NCBI GenBank assembly: GCA_900543215.1
Contig: UQQR01000025.1
Location: forward strand, 1 to 21,187
Direction: 5' to 3'
Length of the DNA stretch: 21,187 nucleotides
Origin: an uncultured Oscillospiraceae bacterium
Lineage (GTDB): Bacteria > Bacillota > Clostridia > Oscillospirales > Acutalibacteraceae
Shown: one piece after another, positions 16,715 to 21,187 of the stretch
Position numbering within the stretch: the first letter of the stretch is position 1
Layout of the letters: each line of letters starts with the position of its first letter
Notes under the pieces: generated by a model
Seen by the model: only the letters and a program-made list of their open reading frames with translations
What the model was told of the DNA's origin: nothing
The model's database searches: none
Program-made: the position numbers and the translations under genes

Positions 16715-16912
16715 TTATTTATAAGGAATCATTTTCTTAACCTTTGCTACATTTGTTACATCCGCTGTAACTACCTTGCGAAGATTTCTCTTACGCTTGG
16801 TTGTTTTCTTGTTGAGAATGTGCGACTTGAAAGCGTGAGCACGCTTAACCTTACCGGTTTTAGTGAGCTTAAAGCGCTTCTTGGCGCCGCTGTGAGTTTT
16901 GATCTTAGGCAT
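16715..16912 (-). CDS. rpmI: 50S ribosomal protein L35
   Basis: Small basic large-subunit protein of 65 residues. The sequence PKIKTHSGAKKRFKLTKTG followed by KVKRAHAFKSHILNKKTTKRKRNLRK matches the family over its whole length. A strong GGGAGG ribosome binding site precedes the ATG. It lies between infC (32 bases upstream) and rplT, the standard order. Confidence 0.99.
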   Translation of the reverse strand: MPKIKTHSGAKKRFKLTKTGKVKRAHAFKSHILNKKTTKRKRNLRKVVTADVTNVAKVKKMIPYK

Positions 16913-16944
16913 TGTAATTCCTCCCTAATTAAATTCAACTGCCG

Positions 16945-17463
16945 TTATTTACCCGATTTAGGGGCTAAAAACATCAGCATATTTCTGCCTTCCATTTTTG
17001 CCGGCTTTTCAACCGAGCCATGCTCTTCGCAATATTCCGCAAAGCGCTTCATAGTCTCAAGGCCGATTTCGGGATGACCGAGCTCTCTGCCCCTGAAACG
17101 GATAGAAACCTTTACCTTATTGCCCTCGTCAAGAAAGCGCATAGCGTGTTTTCCTTTGGTTTCAAAGTCGTGAACATCAATACTTAAACCCAGACGGATT
17201 TCCTTAATCTCAACCGTTTTCTGATTTTTTCTGGCTTCCTTTTCACGCTTGGCCTGTTCAAAACGGTATTTGCCGTAGTCCATTATCTTGCAAACGGGCG
17301 GCTGAGCGTTAGGCGAAATGCAGACCAAATCAAGATCCGCCGCATATGCGGCTTCAAGCGCTTTGGCAACCGGCATTATACCGAGCTGAGACCCATCCGA
17401 ACCGATGGTACGGACCTCCTTGAATTTAATACTTTCGTTTACGAAAAGCTCTTTACTGCTGAT
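16945..17463 (-). CDS. infC: Translation initiation factor IF-3, probable ATC start
   Basis: Binds the 30S subunit, keeps subunits apart and checks the initiator tRNA-start codon match. The first ATG in frame (17376) would give only 143 residues and cut off conserved N-domain sequence. Reading upstream, the frame continues as SSKELFVNESIKFKEVRTI then GSDGSQLGI, which matches the start of IF-3 in Firmicutes. Between an in-frame TAA just upstream and this region there is no ATG, GTG or TTG. A GGAGG lies at 17473-17477, 9 bases before an ATC at 17463-17461, so ATC is the probable start, giving 172 residues. infC is known to use rare start codons (AUU in E. coli and Bacillus) so that IF-3 represses itself. 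C-domain motifs include PPVCKIMDYGKYRFEQ and MEGRNMLMFLAPK. First gene of infC-rpmI-rplT. Confidence 0.93.
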   Translation of the reverse strand: MSSKELFVNESIKFKEVRTIGSDGSQLGIMPVAKALEAAYAADLDLVCISPNAQPPVCKIMDYGKYRFEQAKREKEARKNQKTVEIKEIRLGLSIDVHDFETKGKHAMRFLDEGNKVKVSIRFRGRELGHPEIGLETMKRFAEYCEEHGSVEKPAKMEGRNMLMFLAPKSGK

Positions 17464-17636
17464 GTTGATGCACCTCCAAATTTAGTATTGCAGCAAAACT
17501 GCATTTCTGCAATCAAACAAAAAGTGCGGACGAAATCCGTCCGCACATAAAAACACCAAACAAAAATGTCTGAATTTTTATTGACCCTTCAGCTAACGCC
17601 GACAGGGTGAGACGAAAACCGTACTACTTCTTTGTA
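17464..17636 (-). promoter_or_regulatory. infC-rpmI-rplT 5' leader (probable L20 autoregulatory leader)
   Basis: An untranslated leader of about 170 bases lies between the promoter and the infC start. It holds three structured parts in order of transcription. The first is a stem closed by ACCCT (17604-17608) and AGGGT (17584-17588), with a GTTAGCTG-containing interior. The second is the attenuator hairpin at 17524-17546. The third is a repeat ATTGCAG / CTGCAAT (17507-17513 and 17487-17493) just before the ribosome binding site. In Firmicutes this position holds the L20 leader, where L20 binds a mimic of its 23S rRNA site and favours early termination. The position and the attenuator fit; I did not run a covariance-model match, so the L20 assignment is inference. 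Confidence 0.65.
17524..17546 (-). terminator. Attenuator hairpin in the infC leader
   Basis: Perfect 9-bp inverted repeat GTGCGGACG / CGTCCGCAC with a 5-base loop. On the minus strand it is followed directly by TTTTTGTTTG, the form of a strong intrinsic terminator. It lies about 60 bases upstream of the infC start and about 90 bases downstream of the promoter, so it would stop transcription before infC unless prevented. Leader attenuation by L20 is established for the Bacillus subtilis infC operon; whether L20 acts here is inference. It may also end transcripts reading through from metK, since no other terminator separates metK from infC. Confidence 0.85.
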
Positions 17637-17642
17637 ATACTG

Positions 17643-17670
17643 ATTATACCACAAAAATCTATTTTGTCAA
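17643..17670 (-). promoter_or_regulatory. Sigma-A promoter of infC-rpmI-rplT
   Basis: Consensus -35 TTGACA (17665-17670) and -10 TATAAT (17643-17648) separated by 16 bases. The predicted transcript start is near 17636. The -35 box overlaps the last codons of metK: TTG ACA encodes Leu-Thr just before the final lysine and the TAG stop. Confidence 0.85.
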
Positions 17671-18843
17671 GTATTTTTTCAGTTCTTCCGTTTTATCCGT
17701 TTTTTCCCAGGTAAGCGGAATATCGGTTCTGCCCATATGTCCGTATGCGGAAAGCTCACGGTAAATAGGTCTTCTAAGGTCAAGCTTGTCTATTATGGCG
17801 GACGGGCGCAGGTCAAACACGCTCTTTACCGCCTCGGCGATTTTTTCATCGTCGTATTTCCCCGTGCCAAAGGTATCTACCATTACCGAAACGGGATGCG
17901 CCACGCCTATCGCGTAGGCAAGCTGCACCTCGCACTTTTTCGCAAGACGCGCCGCAACAATATTCTTTGCGACATACCTTGCGGCATATGCGGCGCTGCG
18001 GTCAACCTTTGTTGGGTCCTTACCCGAAAACGCTCCGCCGCCGTGACGGGCAAAGCCGCCGTAGGTATCTACTATTATTTTTCTGCCCGTAAGTCCCGTA
18101 TCACCCTGCGGTCCGCCCACAACAAAGCGGCCTGTCGGGTTAATATAAACCTTTGTTTTTTCATCGAAAAGCTCTGACGGAACGGTTGGCTTTATTACCT
18201 TTTCAAGTATATCTTTTCTTAATGTATCAAGATCGGTATCAGCGCTGTGCTGTGAGGATACGACAACCGCCTCGATATGAGCGGGCTTTCCGCCGTCATA
18301 TTCAACAGTGACCTGAGTTTTTCCGTCGGGTCTAAGATACGGAAGCACGCCATCCTTACGCACGGCGGTAAGCTTTCTTGCCATTTTGTGCGCAAGCGAT
18401 ATTGGAAGCGGCATAAGCTCTGGCGTATCGTCACAGGCGTAACCGAACATCATACCTTGATCTCCCGCACCGTTAAGATTATACTTGTCCTCTTCGCCCT
18501 CTTTATATTCAAGCGAGCTGTCAACGCCCATCGCTATATCGGGCGACTGCTTGTCAATTGCCGTCATCACGGCGCAGGTATTGCCGTCAAAGCCGGCAGA
18601 CGGGTCGTTATAGCCTATTTCGCACACAACATCCCTTGCAATCTGCGGAATATCCGCATAACAGCTTGTTGTTATTTCCCCCATAACCGTAATACTTCCC
18701 GTTGTGCAGAAGGTTTCGCAGGCAACACGGGCGTCGGGGTCTTTTTTCAGTATCTCGTCAAGTATCGCGTCCGAAATTCTGTCGCACACCTTATCGGGAT
18801 GTCCCTCGGTGACAGATTCGGATGTAAAAAGCATTTTAGACAT
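17659..18843 (-). CDS. metK: S-adenosylmethionine synthetase
   Basis: Makes S-adenosylmethionine from methionine and ATP. Starting at the ATG at 18843 the protein has 394 residues, normal for the family. Motifs are GHPDK (14-18), the signature GAGDQGMMFGYA (125-136) and the P-loop-like GGGAFSGKD (268-276), ending in EELKKYLTK. The open frame extends upstream to 18999, but that extension is the SAM-I riboswitch and its terminator and should not be annotated as protein. A GAGGA ribosome binding site precedes the chosen ATG. Expression should be repressed by SAM through the riboswitch, a feedback loop on its own product. The 3' end carries the -35 box of the infC promoter. Confidence 0.98.
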   Translation of the reverse strand: MSKMLFTSESVTEGHPDKVCDRISDAILDEILKKDPDARVACETFCTTGSITVMGEITTSCYADIPQIARDVVCEIGYNDPSAGFDGNTCAVMTAIDKQSPDIAMGVDSSLEYKEGEEDKYNLNGAGDQGMMFGYACDDTPELMPLPISLAHKMARKLTAVRKDGVLPYLRPDGKTQVTVEYDGGKPAHIEAVVVSSQHSADTDLDTLRKDILEKVIKPTVPSELFDEKTKVYINPTGRFVVGGPQGDTGLTGRKIIVDTYGGFARHGGGAFSGKDPTKVDRSAAYAARYVAKNIVAARLAKKCEVQLAYAIGVAHPVSVMVDTFGTGKYDDEKIAEAVKSVFDLRPSAIIDKLDLRRPIYRELSAYGHMGRTDIPLTWEKTDKTEELKKYLTK

Positions 18844-18869
18844 CGTTTTTCCTCTTTTCGCATAAATAA

Positions 18870-18891
18870 AGCCGCTCACAAAAGAGCGGCT
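18870..18891 (-). terminator. Riboswitch-linked terminator upstream of metK
   Basis: Inverted repeat AGCCGCTC / GAGCGGCT (stem 8 bp including the closing A-T pair, loop ACAAAA) followed on the minus strand by TTATTTATG. It lies just after the SAM-I aptamer and 27 bases before the metK ATG. The bases before it (GAGGCTAAGCTCAGCC) could pair alternatively with the aptamer's 3' strand, the usual antiterminator design. The U-tract is broken by A, so termination may be incomplete. Confidence 0.85.
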
Positions 18892-18900
18892 GAGCTTAGC

Positions 18901-18994
18901 CTCATCTTTCGGATAATCCGCCGGATTTGGCACCTTGAAATTAATCAGGTTGCCGGGCTTCACAGGGCCGGTACCCTCCGCCGCTCTTGATAAG
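18901..18994 (-). ncRNA. SAM-I (S-box) riboswitch
   Basis: The minus strand carries the S-box consensus in order: CTTATCAAGAG, GCGGCGGAGGG (kink-turn side), a GGCCC / TGAAGCCC / GGCAACC core, AAGGTGCCAAATCC and a closing GAAAGATGAG. These are the conserved aptamer blocks of the SAM-I family. It lies between a promoter and a terminator in front of metK, the commonest context for this riboswitch. SAM binding should allow the downstream terminator to form and switch metK off. Identification rests on the conserved blocks and context and is very secure. Confidence 0.97.
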
Positions 18995-19015
18995 GACAAT
19001 ATTCAATTTAATATT

Positions 19016-19043
19016 ATTTTATCACATTATACAGCTTTGTCAA
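19016..19043 (-). promoter_or_regulatory. Sigma-A promoter of metK
   Basis: -35 TTGACA (19038-19043) and -10 TAAAAT (19016-19021) separated by 16 bases; a transcript start near 19009 would put the riboswitch at the very 5' end. A TATAAT lies inside the spacer but is only 6 bases after the -35 box and has no good -35 of its own. The promoter begins 8 bases after the end of the antiporter gene. Confidence 0.8.
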
Positions 19044-19050
19044 CTGTTTT

Positions 19051-20082
19051 TTATACGCCGAACAAAGACAAATATCCTTTAAGACCGACAGTAACGGTAA
19101 TAAGGTACGCAATGTATATAATAAGCATAAGCACGCCCTGCAGGCGACTGAATTTCTTTTTTATTACGGTAGGCACCGCGGCAATAAGCGAAACTATTAT
19201 GGCAACAGGAAAATCAAGGTAGATATTCTGCGCCGAAACAGGGAGCTTTCCGCCGTAAATAAACGAACATACCGCCAGTATCAGTGTGGTATCGATAACA
19301 TTGGCACCGATGACATTTCCGACAGACATATCGGTCTGTTTTTTTACAATAGCGGTGATTGCCGTTACAAATTCGGGCAAAGAGGTTCCGACCGCAACAA
19401 TCGTAACACCGATAATCGCTTCCGATACGCCGAGCGAAGCGGCAATTTTACTGCCGTTGTTTACAAGAAGTTGAGAGCCGACAACAATGCCTGCCGCGCC
19501 GACTACAACCTTTTCTATATTCATTATCACGGATTTTTTATCCGTACTCGGGCGTTCGCCGTCATCCTCCGATGTACTCCCCTTTGCGGAACGGATATTA
19601 TCCGCAATATAAACGGCAAATATCGCAAGCAGAACAAGTCCGCCGGCAATAGAAAATGAGCCGCTCAGCGAGAAAGCGAAAAGCGCCAGCATAGCCGCAA
19701 TAAGCAAAAAGGATTTATGGGCAAAATCCATTCTGTCAACGGCGATCGGCATAAACATTATGCTGATTGCCAAAATCATAGCGGTATTGCAAATCACCGA
19801 GCCAATACCGTTGCCGATTGCCATACCGACCTTATCCTGCGAAGCGGCAATGTAATTGCCGACGCCCGAAACAAGGATACCGTGTCCCTCAATGGCGGCG
19901 ATGGTGGAAACTATAATTTCCGGCAATGTGGTGGCGACGCTGATGATGGTAGCGCCTATTATAAATTTGGGTATTCTTGTAACCTCCGCAACCCAAACGG
20001 CGCCGTCAACAAACCAGTCGCCGCCCTTTACAATCAGAACAATCCCCACAACAAACAAAAAATACATTAAAAATGATTCCAT
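19051..20082 (-). CDS. CaCA-family Na+/Ca2+ (cation) antiporter
   Basis: Membrane antiporter of the calcium/cation exchanger family, 343 residues, with two internally repeated halves. The first alpha-repeat reads GATIISVATTLPE followed by GNGIGSVICN; the second reads GVTIVAVGTSLPE followed by GNVIGANVIDTT. The glutamates in the two LPE motifs are the ion-coordinating residues in characterised members. About ten hydrophobic membrane segments are visible, with a charged cytoplasmic loop between the halves (about 165-185, SAKGSTSEDDGERPSTDKK). It resembles YrbG-type proteins; the exact ion is not predictable. An AAGAGGA ribosome binding site lies 10 bases before the ATG, slightly far. No clear promoter or terminator was found for it. 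It is not functionally linked to the neighbouring metK. Confidence 0.93.
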   Translation of the reverse strand: MESFLMYFLFVVGIVLIVKGGDWFVDGAVWVAEVTRIPKFIIGATIISVATTLPEIIVSTIAAIEGHGILVSGVGNYIAASQDKVGMAIGNGIGSVICNTAMILAISIMFMPIAVDRMDFAHKSFLLIAAMLALFAFSLSGSFSIAGGLVLLAIFAVYIADNIRSAKGSTSEDDGERPSTDKKSVIMNIEKVVVGAAGIVVGSQLLVNNGSKIAASLGVSEAIIGVTIVAVGTSLPEFVTAITAIVKKQTDMSVGNVIGANVIDTTLILAVCSFIYGGKLPVSAQNIYLDFPVAIIVSLIAAVPTVIKKKFSRLQGVLMLIIYIAYLITVTVGLKGYLSLFGV

Positions 20083-20319
20083 ATTTTACCAATCCTCTTG
20101 TTATTTATCTTATTAAAAAAGACAAACCCTTATTACACAAAACTGTTTTATAAAATATCGAAGTCCAGACAAAATCGGGTTTACGATATTTGTTAAACGA
20201 CGGCTGATCGCATCAGCTGTAACAGCAATTATAGCAAGAGTCCACCAAAAAATCAAGCACACAGGTGCCGCAACGCAGGAAAATAGTCGAGCATATTTGG
20301 AAAGAAACCGTTAAAACGT
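20083..20319. other. Intergenic region between antiporter and transposase relic
   Basis: AT-rich stretch without a recognisable gene. It holds the upstream region of the antiporter and possibly badly decayed 5' sequence of the ISL3 element. A small inverted repeat GCTGAT / ATCAGC lies at 20203-20217. I found no second copy of the element's inverted repeat here and no good promoter. Confidence 0.4.
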
Positions 20320-20833
20320 AAATGAGTAGATACCATAAACGGAGGCTCCAATATGCTCTATAATCATTTTTACAAAAGAATCGCTCGGATTGCAATGAGT
20401 AAAAATAACAAATGTTGAAAAAGAAGAACAGAAGAAATTTTTCAAAACCCATAGAAAATATTTTAAAAACTCTAAAAAGTTATTGCTGAAAAGATTTAAA
20501 AAATCAGAAAACGAACAGCAACAGCAGGTTTTAGTTATGTTAGAAACATCTGTGAACCTTAGCAGGTCGCATTGGTATAAGGAAAAATTCCTTGAAATAC
20601 TTGACTGCGACGACCGTGAAACCGCCAAAGAAAAAATGCAGGAATGTGCTGACTCTATGCAAAATCGGCTTTCCGGCATACTCAACTCTTTTTCATCTCC
20701 TTATACTAACGGTTTTACCGAAGGCTGTAATAACAAAATTAAAGTTTTCAAAAGAAATGCTTACGGTTACAAAAATTTCAGAAGTTTCAGAAACCGCATT
20801 TTACATATATTTTCTCATAAACAACTAAACTAA
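20320..20833 (+). pseudogene. ISL3-family transposase, 5'-truncated and frameshifted remnant
   Basis: The C-terminal part of an ISL3-type DDE transposase. The clear open frame runs from about 20399 to the TAA at 20833 without a proper start codon. It reads KKFFKTHRKYFKNSKKLLLK, then a helical stretch, and ends in PYTNGFTEGCNNKIKVFK followed by RNAYGYKNFRSFRNRILHIF, the hallmark C-terminus containing the last catalytic glutamate (FTEG). Further upstream, fragments in other frames look like decayed pieces of the same protein: RYHKRRLQYAL from about 20328, and NHFYKRIARI about 30 bases later, separated by frameshifts and stops (TAA, TGA at 20396). The N-terminal zinc finger, HTH and first catalytic aspartates are missing. 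It is the only protein-coding sequence on the plus strand. Confidence 0.85.
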
Positions 20834-20836
20834 GAA

Positions 20837-20864
20837 CAAGCAGCTGCCTAACAGCAACTGCTTG
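20837..20864 (+). repeat. Imperfect hairpin after the transposase remnant
   Basis: Inverted repeat CAAGCAGCTGC / GCAACTGCTTG with one mismatch and a 6-base loop, 3 bases after the transposase stop. No U-run follows directly, so a terminator role is doubtful; it may be a structural feature of the element's end. Confidence 0.45.
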
Positions 20865-20884
20865 CACTCTGTTTCTCATTTTAT

Positions 20885-20913
20885 CTCTTTACCCAAACTA
20901 TTGACAAAGAGCC
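20885..20913. mobile_element. Right terminal inverted repeat of an ISL3-type element
   Basis: Read on the minus strand this end is GGCTCTTTGTCAATAGTTTG followed by GGTAAAGAG. GGCTCTTTG followed by an AT-rich tract is the usual terminus of ISL3-family elements in Firmicutes. It lies 80 bases beyond the transposase remnant, as expected for the right end. The matching left end was not found between 20083 and 20340, so the element is 5'-deleted. The 8 bases just outside are TATCTTTT, which would be the target-site duplicate, but no second copy could be assigned. Confidence 0.75.
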
Positions 20914-20941
20914 TATCTTTTGAAATTTGCTCCTAAAACAG

Positions 20942-20966
20942 CAAAAAGCCCTTGATTTCTCAAGGG
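20942..20966 (-). terminator. Terminator of the tRNA-Gly/tRNA-Cys transcript
   Basis: Inverted repeat CCCTTGA / TCAAGGG with a 4-base loop (20949-20966). On the minus strand it is followed by CTTTTTGC, and on the plus strand by TTTTAAGCTTTT, so it could act in both directions. It lies 34 bases downstream of tRNA-Cys and ends the tRNA transcript on the minus strand. Confidence 0.8.
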
Positions 20967-21000
20967 TTTTAAGCTTTTGTGCTTCATAGTCGCACAGGTC

Positions 21001-21074
21001 TGGAGGCACCACCCAGAATCGAACTGGGGATAAGGGCTTTGCAGGCCCCTGCCTTACCGCTTGGCCATGGTGCC
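21001..21074 (-). tRNA. tRNA-Cys (anticodon GCA)
   Basis: A complete 74-base cloverleaf on the minus strand. The 7-bp acceptor stem is GGCACCA / TGGTGCC, the anticodon loop CTGCAAA gives anticodon GCA, and the T-arm is CCCAG TTCGATT CTGGG. The 3' end is T-CCA, so CCA is encoded in the gene. It follows tRNA-Gly by 49 bases. Confidence 0.97.
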
Positions 21075-21095
21075 GTATTTGATTTCAAAAATATA

Positions 21096-21122
21096 GGACG
21101 CTTAAATTGGTTTTAAGCGTCC
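21096..21122 (-). terminator. 11-bp hairpin between the two tRNA genes
   Basis: Perfect inverted repeat GGACGCTTAAA / TTTAAGCGTCC with a 5-base loop, starting 2 bases after the 3' end of tRNA-Gly. On the minus strand it is followed by TATATTTTTG. It looks like an intrinsic terminator with a slightly delayed U-tract. The 21 bases between it and tRNA-Cys leave no room for a normal promoter, so it may be leaky or serve 3'-end processing instead. Confidence 0.6.
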
Positions 21123-21123
21123 T

Positions 21124-21187
21124 TGGAGCGGATTACGAGGCTCGAACTCGCTACCTCCACCTTGGCAAGGTGGCGCTCTACCAGATG
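21124..21187 (-). tRNA. tRNA-Gly (anticodon GCC), 5' end outside window
   Basis: The 3' 64 bases of a tRNA. The anticodon arm CCACC TTGCCAA GGTGG gives anticodon GCC, and the D-arm part ends in TCTGGTAGAGCG. The T-arm is GCGAG TTCGAGC CTCGT (with a non-Watson-Crick pair) and the 3' end ATCCGCT-CCA has an encoded CCA. The first 10 or so bases of the gene lie beyond the window end. Confidence 0.94.

Noticed and set aside
18844..18999. N-terminal extension of S-adenosylmethionine synthetase
   Set aside because: The stretch is the SAM-I riboswitch plus terminator; the family N-terminus and a ribosome binding site place the start at 18843.
19022..19037. TATAAT inside the metK promoter spacer as the true -10
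   Set aside because: It lies only 6 bases after TTGACA and no acceptable -35 is found 16-18 bases upstream; TAAAAT at correct spacing is better.
107..20116. Numerous plus-strand open frames of 60-250 codons opposite the minus-strand genes, such as 5172-5621, 5682-6236, 15712-16461 and 18277-18990
   Set aside because: All lie antisense to well-identified genes, lack ribosome binding sites and family motifs, and have compositions expected from the opposite strand of coding sequence.
20311..20685. Minus-strand open frames at 20213-20452 and 20311-20685
   Set aside because: They are antisense to the transposase remnant, which has clear family motifs on the plus strand; no motif or ribosome binding site was seen in them.
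20399..20833. A functional small transposase or DNA-binding protein
   Set aside because: No start codon with a ribosome binding site, upstream parts are in other frames, and the first catalytic residues are missing; it is a remnant.
1..21187. CRISPR array, prophage, toxin-antitoxin, defence island or biosynthetic cluster
   Set aside because: No regularly spaced repeats, phage genes or relevant families were seen; apart from the ISL3 remnant, the window is core housekeeping DNA.

Overview
This window is a compact core-genome segment from a low-to-mid GC Firmicute, most likely a member of the Clostridia. Oscillospiraceae/Ruminococcaceae is the best guess, but that is inference from gene order and style, not a phylogeny. 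Supporting signs are sigma-A type promoters (TTGACA / TATAAT or TAAAAT), strong GGAGG ribosome binding sites, an S-box (SAM-I) riboswitch in front of metK, the infC-rpmI-rplT order with a leader attenuator, and the rnc / Elp3-like radical SAM / smc / ftsY cluster. Every recognisable functional gene lies on the minus strand, so transcription runs from high to low coordinates.

In the direction of transcription the layout is as follows. A tRNA-Gly(GCC), cut by the window end, and a tRNA-Cys(GCA) end at an intrinsic terminator near 20942-20966. Next to them is a decayed plus-strand ISL3-type transposase with one recognisable inverted-repeat end (about 20320-20913). A CaCA-family cation antiporter (19051-20082) comes next. 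metK then has its own promoter, SAM-I riboswitch and terminator (about 18870-19043). A second promoter, whose -35 box lies inside the last codons of metK, drives infC-rpmI-rplT through a leader of about 170 nt with a strong attenuator hairpin. After a weak hairpin behind rplT comes a long, tightly packed run with gaps of at most 23 bases and many overlaps: trmH-like methyltransferase, dprA, topA, trmFO, plsX, rnc, Elp3-like radical SAM, smc, ftsY, rdgB, yhbY, nadD, yqeK, rsfS and leuS. leuS is cut by the left window edge.

The genes serve translation and ribosome assembly (infC, rpmI, rplT, yhbY, rsfS, leuS, rRNA/tRNA methylation, RNase III), DNA topology and chromosome segregation (topA, smc), DNA uptake (dprA), membrane targeting and lipid synthesis (ftsY, plsX), and nucleotide and cofactor homeostasis (rdgB, nadD, yqeK, metK). 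The run looks like a growth-linked housekeeping superoperon, with translational coupling at many junctions.

I found no convincing undescribed system. The most informative details are in start sites and control elements. infC has no ATG/GTG/TTG that would give a complete protein and most likely starts at ATC. The long open frame upstream of metK is really the riboswitch. Three other genes (yqeK, trmH-like, dprA) have better starts downstream of their longest open frame. The Elp3-like radical SAM protein lacks the acetyltransferase domain.
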